This document shows, in pieces, positions 52,752 to 61,744 of a DNA stretch of 64,000 nt (position 1 is the first letter of the stretch; every line of letters begins with the position of its first letter). The notes below the pieces were generated by a model, which worked only from the letters and a program-made list of their open reading frames with translations, had not been told where the DNA came from and ran no database searches. The DNA is taken from positions 38,260 through 102,259 of the forward strand of contig NZ_LZQD01000003.1 of assembly GCF_001858025.1 (NCBI RefSeq). The letters are read 5' to 3'. Made by a program: the position numbers and the translations under genes. The stretch comes from Trichormus sp. NMC-1. Lineage in GTDB: Bacteria > Cyanobacteriota > Cyanobacteriia > Cyanobacteriales > Nostocaceae.

Positions 52752-53465
52752 ATGAAAAAAGCTGTCTACTGGATAATGGGTGAAAGGGCAGGGCGAACCA
52801 TAGTTGGGACTTGGAACTGGTTATGGGGAATGCCTGTCGAGTCTGGTGGTAAAGTGGCTGTAGCAGTTGCTGAAGAATCTTTACAGTCAATGCAAGAAGC
52901 AGTGCAGAAACTGGCTGGAGCAGTTGCGGCTCAAGAAGGTGCTTATAAAACCGCCAAGAATAAATATGAGACAAAAGTTAAAGAATTCAAAACCCTAGAG
53001 CAACAAGCGATGATTGCTCAAAATGGTGGCAATGAAGAAGCAGCGCGAATGGCCATGAGTAAAGCCATTCAAACAGAGCAAATCTTGCCCAAACTAGAGG
53101 AAATGGTTAAACAGGCAGAAATGGCAGTAAAAGCTTCTAAAGATAAACTCAACCGTGAGCGCATGAAGCTAGAAAGCTATAAAGCTGATATGCAGAATAT
53201 GAAAGATATGTCAGAGGTAAATGAAGCTCTGGCAATGATAGCCAAAGTCAATAATGAATTTGACATTGGTTCCGCTAAAAGTGACTTTGAAAAAGCTAAA
53301 GGTGCAGTTGAGCGTCGGAATTTAAAGACAGAAGCTTTAGCAGAATTGTCAGAAAATCCAGCAGAAAAACTACAGGCCGAAATCGAAAATATGACATTAG
53401 ACGACGAAGTTGCCCGTCGTTTGCAAAGGTTACAAGATTCTCTACCCAAACAACTACCAGAATAA
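52752..53465 (+). CDS. PspA/IM30-family protein
   Basis: This 237-residue mostly helical coiled-coil protein runs as heptads over about 35-200 (EESLQSMQEAVQKLAGAVAAQ, LEEMVKQAEMAVKASKDKL). The first 35 residues are amphipathic (VYWIMGERAGRTIVGTWNWLWGMP). This resembles the PspA/Vipp1 superfamily that remodels and protects membranes, but it is diverged from canonical IM30. It starts 10 bp before... the phosphate-binding-like gene follows by 10 bp, so the two form an operon. Confidence 0.7.
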   Translation: MKKAVYWIMGERAGRTIVGTWNWLWGMPVESGGKVAVAVAEESLQSMQEAVQKLAGAVAAQEGAYKTAKNKYETKVKEFKTLEQQAMIAQNGGNEEAARMAMSKAIQTEQILPKLEEMVKQAEMAVKASKDKLNRERMKLESYKADMQNMKDMSEVNEALAMIAKVNNEFDIGSAKSDFEKAKGAVERRNLKTEALAELSENPAEKLQAEIENMTLDDEVARRLQRLQDSLPKQLPE

Positions 53466-53475
53466 ATAGGAATTT

Positions 53476-54342
53476 ATGAGTCAGAAAAGCGGACCACCAC
53501 CTATTGTTTTTATCTTGTTGTTTTTAGGGCTTTTAGGTGGTGGTTACTGGTGGTTTTTCATGCGGAACTCTGCTTCAACCACTACAACTACGACTGGGGC
53601 TTTTTCACTACCAACAACAGTAGCCAGCGGCACTACCGTAAAAATAGACGGTTCTACCAGTATGGTGACAATTAACCAAAACCTGAAAAATGGTTTTGAG
53701 AAACAGTTTGCGGGTACAAAAGTAGAAGCATTTGGGAATGGAACAGATAAGGGAATTCAGGATCTATTAGCTGGTAAAGTTGATCTGGCCGCAGCTTCCA
53801 GACCATTGACAGCACAAGAGCAAAGTCAGGGATTAAAGGCTGTTACTGTAACACAAGATGCGATCGCTCTGATTGTCAGTAAGGCAAATCCTTTCAACCG
53901 AGGATTAACCAGCAGCCAAATTGCAGATATTTTTCAGGGAAAAATTAATAATTGGTCAGCAGTGGGTGGTTCACCTGCAACAATCCGCGTTATTAATCGA
54001 CCGGTAATTAGTGGCACACATCAAACATTTAAAGAATTAGTGCTAAAAGGAGCTAATTTTGGGACAACACCCAACATTACTACACTACAACGAGATGCCA
54101 CAACTCCCTTAATTCAAGCTTTGGGAACTGATGGTATCGGCTATGCTACCTTTGCTCAGGTTGCTAATCAGCAAACCGTGCGAGTCGTAGCTGTGGATGG
54201 TTTGGCTCCAGATACAAGTAATTATCCCTACCAGCGTTCACTGTATTACGTTTATAAAGACCCTGCTAATGTGGGAGTGCAAGCATTCCTAGGCTATGCA
54301 AGTTCGCCCCAAGGTCAGCAAGCTTTAACATTAGGAAACTAG
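53476..54342 (+). CDS. PstS-like phosphate-binding protein, membrane-anchored
   Basis: This 288-residue protein has a membrane anchor at about 8-28 (FILLFLGLLGGGYWWFFM), a Thr-rich linker and a periplasmic binding domain (PBP_like_2). Family marks are VKIDGSTSMVTINQNLKNGF, GKVDLAAASRPLTAQEQ, TSSQIADIFQGKINNW and IGYATFAQV. It is co-transcribed with the PspA-like gene; no pst permease genes are near, so it may be a sensor or accessory protein. The stop codon TAG (54340-54342) falls within the left end of a MITE that begins at 54338. Confidence 0.85.
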   Translation: MSQKSGPPPIVFILLFLGLLGGGYWWFFMRNSASTTTTTTGAFSLPTTVASGTTVKIDGSTSMVTINQNLKNGFEKQFAGTKVEAFGNGTDKGIQDLLAGKVDLAAASRPLTAQEQSQGLKAVTVTQDAIALIVSKANPFNRGLTSSQIADIFQGKINNWSAVGGSPATIRVINRPVISGTHQTFKELVLKGANFGTTPNITTLQRDATTPLIQALGTDGIGYATFAQVANQQTVRVVAVDGLAPDTSNYPYQRSLYYVYKDPANVGVQAFLGYASSPQGQQALTLGN

Positions 54343-54457
54343 TACAGCACGGCGTAAATAAACCAACCATTCTAAATCTCCAACAATCTTATGCTGTCTT
54401 CGTTTTGACTTTTGACTTTTGACTTTTGACTTTTGACTTCCGCCCTGCGGTACTAGT
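54338..54457. repeat. MITE family B copy 2, overlapping the stop codon of the phosphate-binding-like gene
   Basis: The ends ACTAGTACAGCACGGCGTAA and, inverted, ACTAGTACCGCAGGGCGGAA match the element at 48171-48284. The core holds five units of TTTTGAC. From 54458 to 54583 there are GAATTCTGACTGCT repeats and no gene. Confidence 0.8.
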
Positions 54458-54583
54458 GTAGAAGAAATAGGAAGTTATGATCTGGGAGAATGCTCCCAGT
54501 TAAAGGTTAAAATGAATTCTGACTGCTGAATTCTGACTGCTGAATTCTGACTTTTGTATTCTGTTTGATTTATATTATTTTCT

Positions 54584-55222
54584 GTGACTAGAACTCGTGA
54601 ACCCTTAATTAGTTTGGCACTGTATCACGCCTTTAAATGGTCAGTGGTTAGTCCCATGCTGCATACTTACTTTAGTATCAAGATTTATGGCGTGGAAAAC
54701 GTCCCTCAAACAGGCCCATTGCTAGTAGTCAGCAATCATGCTAGTTACTTTGACCCACCAATTGTTTCTAGTTGTGTACGTCGTCCCGTCGCCTACATGG
54801 CTAAAGAAGAATTATTTAAAGTTCCAGTTTTAGCACAAGCAATTAAATTATACGGTGCTTACCCGGTCAGTCGGGGAAGTGCTGATCGGACTGCAATCCG
54901 TTCTGCTTTAGAATGTCTTGATAATGGCTGGGCTGTGGGCGTTTTTTTAGAAGGGACTCGTACCCCAGATGGTCGCATTACTGACCCCAAAAGAGGAGCC
55001 GCACTACTAGCAGCCAAGGCAAAAGTACCTTTTTTACCCGTAAGTTTATGGGGTACTGACAAGATTTTACAACCAGGTTCATCACTTCCCCGTTCAGTTC
55101 CCCTGACTGTCAGAATTGGTAAATTAATTGATGCTCCTAGTTCCACTAATAAACAAGAATTGGAGACATTGACACAAAAATGTGCATCTGTGATTAATGA
55201 AATGCACGATTTAGGGCGATAA
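54584..55222 (+). CDS. plsC: 1-acyl-sn-glycerol-3-phosphate acyltransferase
   Basis: PlsC acylates lysophosphatidic acid to phosphatidic acid. The 212-residue protein has the HX4D motif NHASYFDPP (about 51-59), the FLEGTR motif (about 122-127) and PFLPVSLWG. The start is GTG at 54584; no ATG fits better. With plsX, fabH and fabD it makes a loose lipid cluster over 8 kb, broken up by repeats and unrelated genes. Confidence 0.92.
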   Translation: MTRTREPLISLALYHAFKWSVVSPMLHTYFSIKIYGVENVPQTGPLLVVSNHASYFDPPIVSSCVRRPVAYMAKEELFKVPVLAQAIKLYGAYPVSRGSADRTAIRSALECLDNGWAVGVFLEGTRTPDGRITDPKRGAALLAAKAKVPFLPVSLWGTDKILQPGSSLPRSVPLTVRIGKLIDAPSSTNKQELETLTQKCASVINEMHDLGR

Positions 55223-55772
55223 TACCAATTTTAGATTTTCGATTTTCCAGTAAGTGAATCACATTGTTGATCTCACACTTATGAGAAATAAAGAGATGAA
55301 AATGCCGCAGTTATAGCAATTATCAAGGTGTTACAAGTAGTCGGACAAAATTAAATTCATTTGTGGAGAGAGGGAACTCTTAACAGGGAAAGGGGAACAG
55401 AAAAACAATGCGTGTAATTAATTTTGTCGGGGTAAGTAGCTTGGCGCAATTAAATATAAAACCTCTCTCCAAACCTCTCCCCTTGTAGGGGAGAGGCTTT
55501 GACTCCCACTTCCCTGGTAGGGAAGGGGGCTGGGGGGGTTAGGTCTATATTATATTTTTTAACGCCCACCTACTTACTTTCCAATTCACTTAGGGAACAC
55601 CAAAAAATAAATTACCCAAAAATCGTAGGGTGGGTTAGGACGGTAGTCCGTAACCCACCATAAATTTAGGGGATAATGGTGGGTTACGCTGCGCTAACCC
55701 ACCCTACAAATGAATCTCCCCATCTCCCCGTCACCGCGTCTGTCCATTTGTATCAATCATATAAAAAGAGAG
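55223..55772. repeat. 550-bp repeat cluster without a gene
   Basis: At least three elements are stacked here. (1) 55344-55428 has inverted arms GACAAAATTAA/TTAATTTTGTC and an internal TTCCCTGTTAAGAG unit on the minus strand. (2) A MITE at 55432-55577 has ends GTAAGTAGCTTGGCG and, inverted, GTAAGTAGGTGGGCG, plus an inner CCTCTCCCC stem; it relates to 26656-27100. (3) A family A repeat lies at 55590-55710. The right edge runs into the 3' end of the WecA-like gene. Confidence 0.75.
55590..55710. repeat. MITE-like repeat, family A copy 2
   Basis: It starts TTAGGGAACACCAAAAAATA, then ATTACCCAAAAATC, GTAGGGTGGGTTAGGACGG, a spacer GTGGGTTACGCTGCGC and CACCCTACAAA. It is nearly identical to the first half of 58973-59146 and related to 15504-15640. 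Confidence 0.8.
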
Positions 55773-56873
55773 TTAAGAGTTCCCTGCTCCCTGTTCCCTA
55801 CTGTATATTCGTTGCCAGACAGTAAAAGCCAAAAGCAAAATGATACTACTGGCACAGGCCATCATCACCGGCAAACTCATCCCTTGTACTCTCATTGCCG
55901 ACAGATTAAAAAACAAGGTAATTGACCACAATGTAAAAGCGGCGTGACGTTGGGATAATCCCCAAGCTAACAAGCGGTGATGTAAATGGTCTTTACCGGG
56001 AGTACTGAGAGGGTTTTTTCCTGCCAAGAGTCGCCGGATAAACACCTGAGTAGTATCTAAAACTGGCAACAGCAGAAATAAAACCGTGGGGATCAGAGCA
56101 TAAACAGTATTTTGTTGAAGTTTGCCTAAAATACTAGTTGCTGCTAGTACATAACCGAAAAAATATGCTCCAGCATCACCCATGATGATGCGCGACGGGT
56201 GGAAATTATGGCGCAAAAAGCCTAGTGCTGCACCCGCCAAAGCTGCCAAAACTAAAGTAGCCGCCGCCCGATTATTAAATTGGGCAGAAACCGCTAACAA
56301 ACTCATGGCGGTAATAAAGCTAATTCCTCCTGCCAAACCATCCATACCGTCCATTAAGTTAATAGCATTGGTAATACCTACAACCCACAATACTGTCAAC
56401 GCCATCGACAGCAGCGAATCAATAGGAGTACCAAAAAAAACTTTGATGCTGATACCATTGGCAACCAGCAACAGTGCTGTTGTAATCTGCGCCCACAAAC
56501 GGACAGAAGGGGGTAAGCCAAATTGGTCATCAATAAAGCCGACAAGGACTAATATCGACCCTCCTAACAGAATCGTTAAAACTTGAGCTAATACGCCTTG
56601 GAGTTCAATAGGACGTAAAAGGCTGGCTAGTACCAAAGCGGCAATAACACCGGCATAGATAGCCAAACCTCCTGCATTAGGTAAAGGTTCTCGATTGAGT
56701 CGCCGGGCGTTAGGTTGGTCTGCCCAACCCACCCGCAAAGCAAATTTGCGTATAATTGGCATTAAACGCCACGTTACCAGCCAAGCCAAAAGAAAAGTAA
56801 AAACTACTGCCAACCAGCCGGTGCCGCTAGGGTCAGCTATACCAAGGTACTTCAGGGAGTTCTCTAGATTCAT
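55773..56873 (-). CDS. WecA/MraY-family undecaprenyl-phosphate sugar-1-phosphate transferase
   Basis: This 366-residue polytopic membrane enzyme (about ten helices) transfers a sugar-1-phosphate to undecaprenyl phosphate to start cell-surface polysaccharide synthesis. Family marks are GFIDDQFGLPP, NAINLMDGMDGLAGG, RIIMGDAGAYFFGYV and HHRLLAWGLSQRHA. The start MNLENSLKYLG is good. The last residues (REQGAGNS) are coded by the TTCCCTG-type repeat, so the native end has been replaced or trimmed. It is divergent from groEL. Confidence 0.9.
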   Translation of the reverse strand: MNLENSLKYLGIADPSGTGWLAVVFTFLLAWLVTWRLMPIIRKFALRVGWADQPNARRLNREPLPNAGGLAIYAGVIAALVLASLLRPIELQGVLAQVLTILLGGSILVLVGFIDDQFGLPPSVRLWAQITTALLLVANGISIKVFFGTPIDSLLSMALTVLWVVGITNAINLMDGMDGLAGGISFITAMSLLAVSAQFNNRAAATLVLAALAGAALGFLRHNFHPSRIIMGDAGAYFFGYVLAATSILGKLQQNTVYALIPTVLFLLLPVLDTTQVFIRRLLAGKNPLSTPGKDHLHHRLLAWGLSQRHAAFTLWSITLFFNLSAMRVQGMSLPVMMACASSIILLLAFTVWQRIYSREQGAGNS

Positions 56874-56972
56874 CTCCCAATTCCACCATTACTGCCAGTA
56901 TCTAAAATGAGCATTAACTGTAATATTAATCAATTTTTTATTTGTATCTGTTAAATTCAGTAGCTGAGGCAC

Positions 56973-58723
<1,751 letters not shown>

Positions 58724-58761
58724 TCACCACTTCCCCAAATAATTAATTTTTAATTTTTTCT

Positions 58762-58797
58762 ACAGTTTGTCTTGACAAAAAGGCAAACTGTTTTTTA
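58762..58797 (+). terminator. Rho-independent terminator after groEL
   Basis: ACAGTTTG and CAAACTGT form an 8-bp stem, followed directly by TTTTTT. It lies 38 bases after the groEL stop. Confidence 0.85.
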
Positions 58798-58972
58798 TGC
58801 GATTCAGAAATTTTGCAGAAACTTATAAATGCTATTATGTCGGCTGTAATACTGCTGACTTCTCACGAGAATTGTAAAAAGCGGTTTTGCTCAAGGTCAA
58901 TTAAAATAATTCGTAATTCATAATTAAGTTTTGTAATGTAGATTTAGACATTGCCACTTTTAGAAGCTCTTG

Positions 58973-59146
58973 ACTTAGGGAACACCAAAAAATAAATTAC
59001 CCAAAAATCGTAGGGTAGGTTAGGACGCTAGTCGGTAACCCACCATAAATTTAGGGGATAATGGTGGGTTACGCTGCGCTCTAGCGTTCGCACAGCGTGT
59101 GCTTTGCACTTAGCCATGCCCGCAAGGGCTTTACCCACCCTACAAA
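58973..59146. repeat. MITE-like repeat, family A copy 3, with an inner insertion
   Basis: Its first 110 bases nearly match 55590-55700. Then about 53 bases of another dispersed repeat (CTAGCGTTCGCACAGCGTGT and following) split the GCGCT/AACCCACC junction. The rest of the gap (58798-58972) is AT-rich and holds no gene. Confidence 0.8.
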
Positions 59147-59179
59147 AACCTTTGATAAATGACTATTAGGTAAAAATGC

Positions 59180-60322
59180 ATGATTAGAAAAATTCACCGT
59201 ACTTCTAAATTTATTACTAAAAGACATGAGAAAGAATATTATCATCAACCAGGAACTCTGCCAGGCACAATCATCATTGATGAAAATGCTGAACAGCCCA
59301 TGATTTTTATAATTGACTATAACCAAACTAACTTTATCCGTGAACAAATTACTAACCCTGAAGATTGCCTTAATTACTTGGATACAGAATCTGTTTCTTG
59401 GGTAGATGTACAAGGCTTAGGTAATCGAGATGTCTTAGAAAGATTGGGGAAAGTTTTTGATTTACATCCTCTAGTTTTAGAAGATGTGGTCAATATGACA
59501 GAGCGTCCCAAAATTGAGGATTATGAAGACCAATTGCTGATTATTGCTCGCATGGTAGTACCGAAGGAAAAAGGCTATGGTTTTTATAGTGAACAAGTCA
59601 GTTTAGTATTAGGAAAATATTATTTGCTCACAGTTCAGGAGGAAGCAGAACATGATTGTCTGGAAGGAGTAAGGGTGCGAATTGAGAAAAATAGAGGTAT
59701 TATTCGCAAACAAGGAGCCGATTATTTAGCTTATTCTTTATTAGATGCCATTATTGATGGCTTTTTTCCCGTATTAGAACTTTATGGAGAGCAAATTGAA
59801 GAATTGGAGCAGGAAGTAATTGTTAAACCTACTCCACAAACATTACGAAAAATCTATCAAATTAGACGAGAATTACTGCAATTGCGTCGTGCAATCTGGC
59901 CGCAACGGGATGCAATTAATTCTTTAATTAGAGATGGTAGTGAACTAATTACTGATGAAGTGCGAATTTATTTGCGAGACTGTTATGATCATACGGTGCA
60001 AGTGATGGATATGGTGGAAACTTACCGAGAACTGACATCTGGATTAATGGATGTCTATCTTTCCGCAGTCAGCAACAAAATGAATGAAATTATGAAACTG
60101 CTAACGGTGGTTTCCTCAATTTTTATTCCCCTAACTTTTGTGGCTGGAATATATGGCATGAATTTTAATACTGAAAAATCACCATATAATATGCCTGAAC
60201 TCAATTGGTATTGGGGTTATCCATTATGCTTGGCATTTATGGCAATGATTGCTGGTCTATTAATATTCTTTTTTTGGCGACGTGGTTGGCTAAATAATTC
60301 AGTAGATATTAAGCATGATTAA
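59180..60322 (+). CDS. corA: CorA-family magnesium/cobalt transporter
   Basis: This 380-residue protein has a large cytoplasmic N-domain (1-310) and two C-terminal membrane helices (about 318-340 and 350-370), with the pore signature GMN in GIYGMNFN. Family marks include DVQGLGNRDVLERLGKVFDLHPLVLEDV and the acidic YEDQLLIIARM. It forms a pentameric Mg2+ channel. ATG at 59180 lies just after a GGTAAAAATGC leader; the MITE ends 34 bases upstream. Confidence 0.93.
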   Translation: MIRKIHRTSKFITKRHEKEYYHQPGTLPGTIIIDENAEQPMIFIIDYNQTNFIREQITNPEDCLNYLDTESVSWVDVQGLGNRDVLERLGKVFDLHPLVLEDVVNMTERPKIEDYEDQLLIIARMVVPKEKGYGFYSEQVSLVLGKYYLLTVQEEAEHDCLEGVRVRIEKNRGIIRKQGADYLAYSLLDAIIDGFFPVLELYGEQIEELEQEVIVKPTPQTLRKIYQIRRELLQLRRAIWPQRDAINSLIRDGSELITDEVRIYLRDCYDHTVQVMDMVETYRELTSGLMDVYLSAVSNKMNEIMKLLTVVSSIFIPLTFVAGIYGMNFNTEKSPYNMPELNWYWGYPLCLAFMAMIAGLLIFFFWRRGWLNNSVDIKHD

Positions 60323-60382
60323 AAATGCCAACAAAAAAAATTTATAATCAATAAATTAATCTAAGAGTTGAACAGCACATTT

Positions 60383-61099
60383 ATGGCAGTACCAAGCGGC
60401 GACCAAAATCTCATTGTTTTGACAATTTATATCCTGGGGGTATATTACACATTCAATCGCATGATTGAATCTATCGACGATATGGTGATGCTAAATTTTC
60501 AGAAGGATATTGTCGATAAACAATTAAAAGAACAAAATTTGCAAGATACAGTGGGTATTTCTTTTAAAACAAGTAATTATGGTTTAGATAAGATAGAAAC
60601 TGATCTGAAAGAGTTATCAATGAGTATTGAAAATAAATCAGAAAGTATTGCCATATACGTTGACTGGGATAATAGTTCTTTTGTGGTTGAGCATACTCAG
60701 CAATCCCGTCGAGTGATTCGCAAATCCCCAGATTTAACACGTGATTTAGCCATACCCCAAGTTCCTACTATCATTGCTCCTAAGAAAACTATTTCGGAAA
60801 ATGTCACCGCAGAAGATGTTTTTCAAAGAGATAAAGAATTAGGTATTTATAAACCAGCATCGCCTTTAATTAATGTTGCTGCTATAAAAAAGAATGATAA
60901 GCAAAAGCAGTTATACAAAGACTTCATAGATGGCAAAAAAGATTTGGAATTTTCATTACAACTCGTGCTGCGGATTTCGGAAATGAGAGTCGGTATTGCT
61001 CCTGGTATTAATGTTCCTCCAGTGTCAATTATCAATTGTCCCTTTACCATCACCAAGCTATCCTGGACTTACGCTTTACCTTGGAATAAAAAGAAGTAA
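60383..61099 (+). CDS. Unknown protein with an N-terminal membrane segment (238 aa)
   Basis: From ATG at 60383 (MAVPSGDQNLIVLTIYILGVYYTFNRM) there is one hydrophobic helix (about 9-26). Then comes a soluble domain with a strand-rich start (IAIYVDWDNSSFVVEH), a polar middle and a basic end (ALPWNKKK). It may be anchored to the membrane with its domain in the cytoplasm. I do not recognise the family. An upstream TTG at 60368 is a weaker start. rnpB begins 48 bp downstream on the same strand. Confidence 0.62.
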   Translation: MAVPSGDQNLIVLTIYILGVYYTFNRMIESIDDMVMLNFQKDIVDKQLKEQNLQDTVGISFKTSNYGLDKIETDLKELSMSIENKSESIAIYVDWDNSSFVVEHTQQSRRVIRKSPDLTRDLAIPQVPTIIAPKKTISENVTAEDVFQRDKELGIYKPASPLINVAAIKKNDKQKQLYKDFIDGKKDLEFSLQLVLRISEMRVGIAPGINVPPVSIINCPFTITKLSWTYALPWNKKK

Positions 61100-61146
61100 T
61101 TCCGATCCAGACACAGATGGCGATCAAAGCGTACACTGGATAAAGA

Positions 61147-61513
61147 AGAGAGTAGGCGTAGGCAGTTGCAGATCAGTTATCAACACTGGTTTGAGGAAAG
61201 TCCGGGCTTCCGAAAGACCAAACTTGCTGGATAACGTCCAGTGCGAGCGATCGTGAGGATAGTGCCACAGAAAGATACCGCCCATCAATTTTAAATTGGT
61301 TGGTAAGGGTGCAAAGGTGCGGTAAGAGCGCACCAGCAGCATCGAGAGGTGCTGGCTCGGTAAACCCCGGTTGGGAGCAAGGCCAGAGGAACTATGGTTG
61401 GTCTTTTACCAGTTCCGTTAAACAAGAGCCGCTAGAGGTGTCTGGTAACAGGCATCCCAGATAGATAACTGCCCTCGAAAGAGAACAGAACCCGGCTTAC
61501 TACCGACTCTCTT
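61147..61513 (+). ncRNA. rnpB: RNase P RNA
   Basis: This is the catalytic RNA of RNase P, which trims tRNA 5' ends. Conserved pieces are GAGGAAAGTCCGGGC near 61192, GGTAAACCCCGG near 61361, and AGAACAGAACCCGGCTTAC near the 3' end. The terminal helix P1 is visible: AGAGAGTAGGC at 61147 pairs with CTACCGACTCTCTT ending at 61513. The length of about 367 is normal for cyanobacterial type A RNA. Its 5' end follows the unknown gene closely, which fits co-transcription or a promoter inside that gene's 3' end. Confidence 0.95.
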
Positions 61514-61516
61514 CTT

Positions 61517-61561
61517 TAAACGAATTATGGATTTTTTATTTTCCATAGTTCGTTTTTTAGT
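61517..61561 (+). terminator. Rho-independent terminator after rnpB
   Basis: AAACGAATTATGGA and TCCATAGTTCGTTT pair over 14 bases with one G-T or mismatch, followed by a TTTT-rich tail. It starts 4 bases after the P1 helix. Confidence 0.82.
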
Positions 61562-61695
61562 TTCAGCGATTAGAAATCACCGCTACACAAACTAAGTCCA
61601 CCTGCGTGGACTAATGAAAAATCAAAAATTTCAAACCCTCGCATCATGCGGGTTGTAGCTGTGTAGACGCGGTTTATAACCGCCCTTGTCATGTT
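61562..61695. repeat. Degenerate palindromic repeat between rnpB and the MmeI-like gene
   Basis: The stretch holds GCGATTAGAAATCACCGCTA at the left, the inner palindrome GTCCACCTGCGTGGAC, and GTAGACGCGGTTTATAACCGC at the right. This is the decayed form of a Nostocales long-palindrome repeat. No gene is present. Confidence 0.6.
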
Positions 61696-61744
61696 AATTT
61701 ATGATCACTGAAAACCACTTTTTTTTACTTCAAAATAATCTGCT

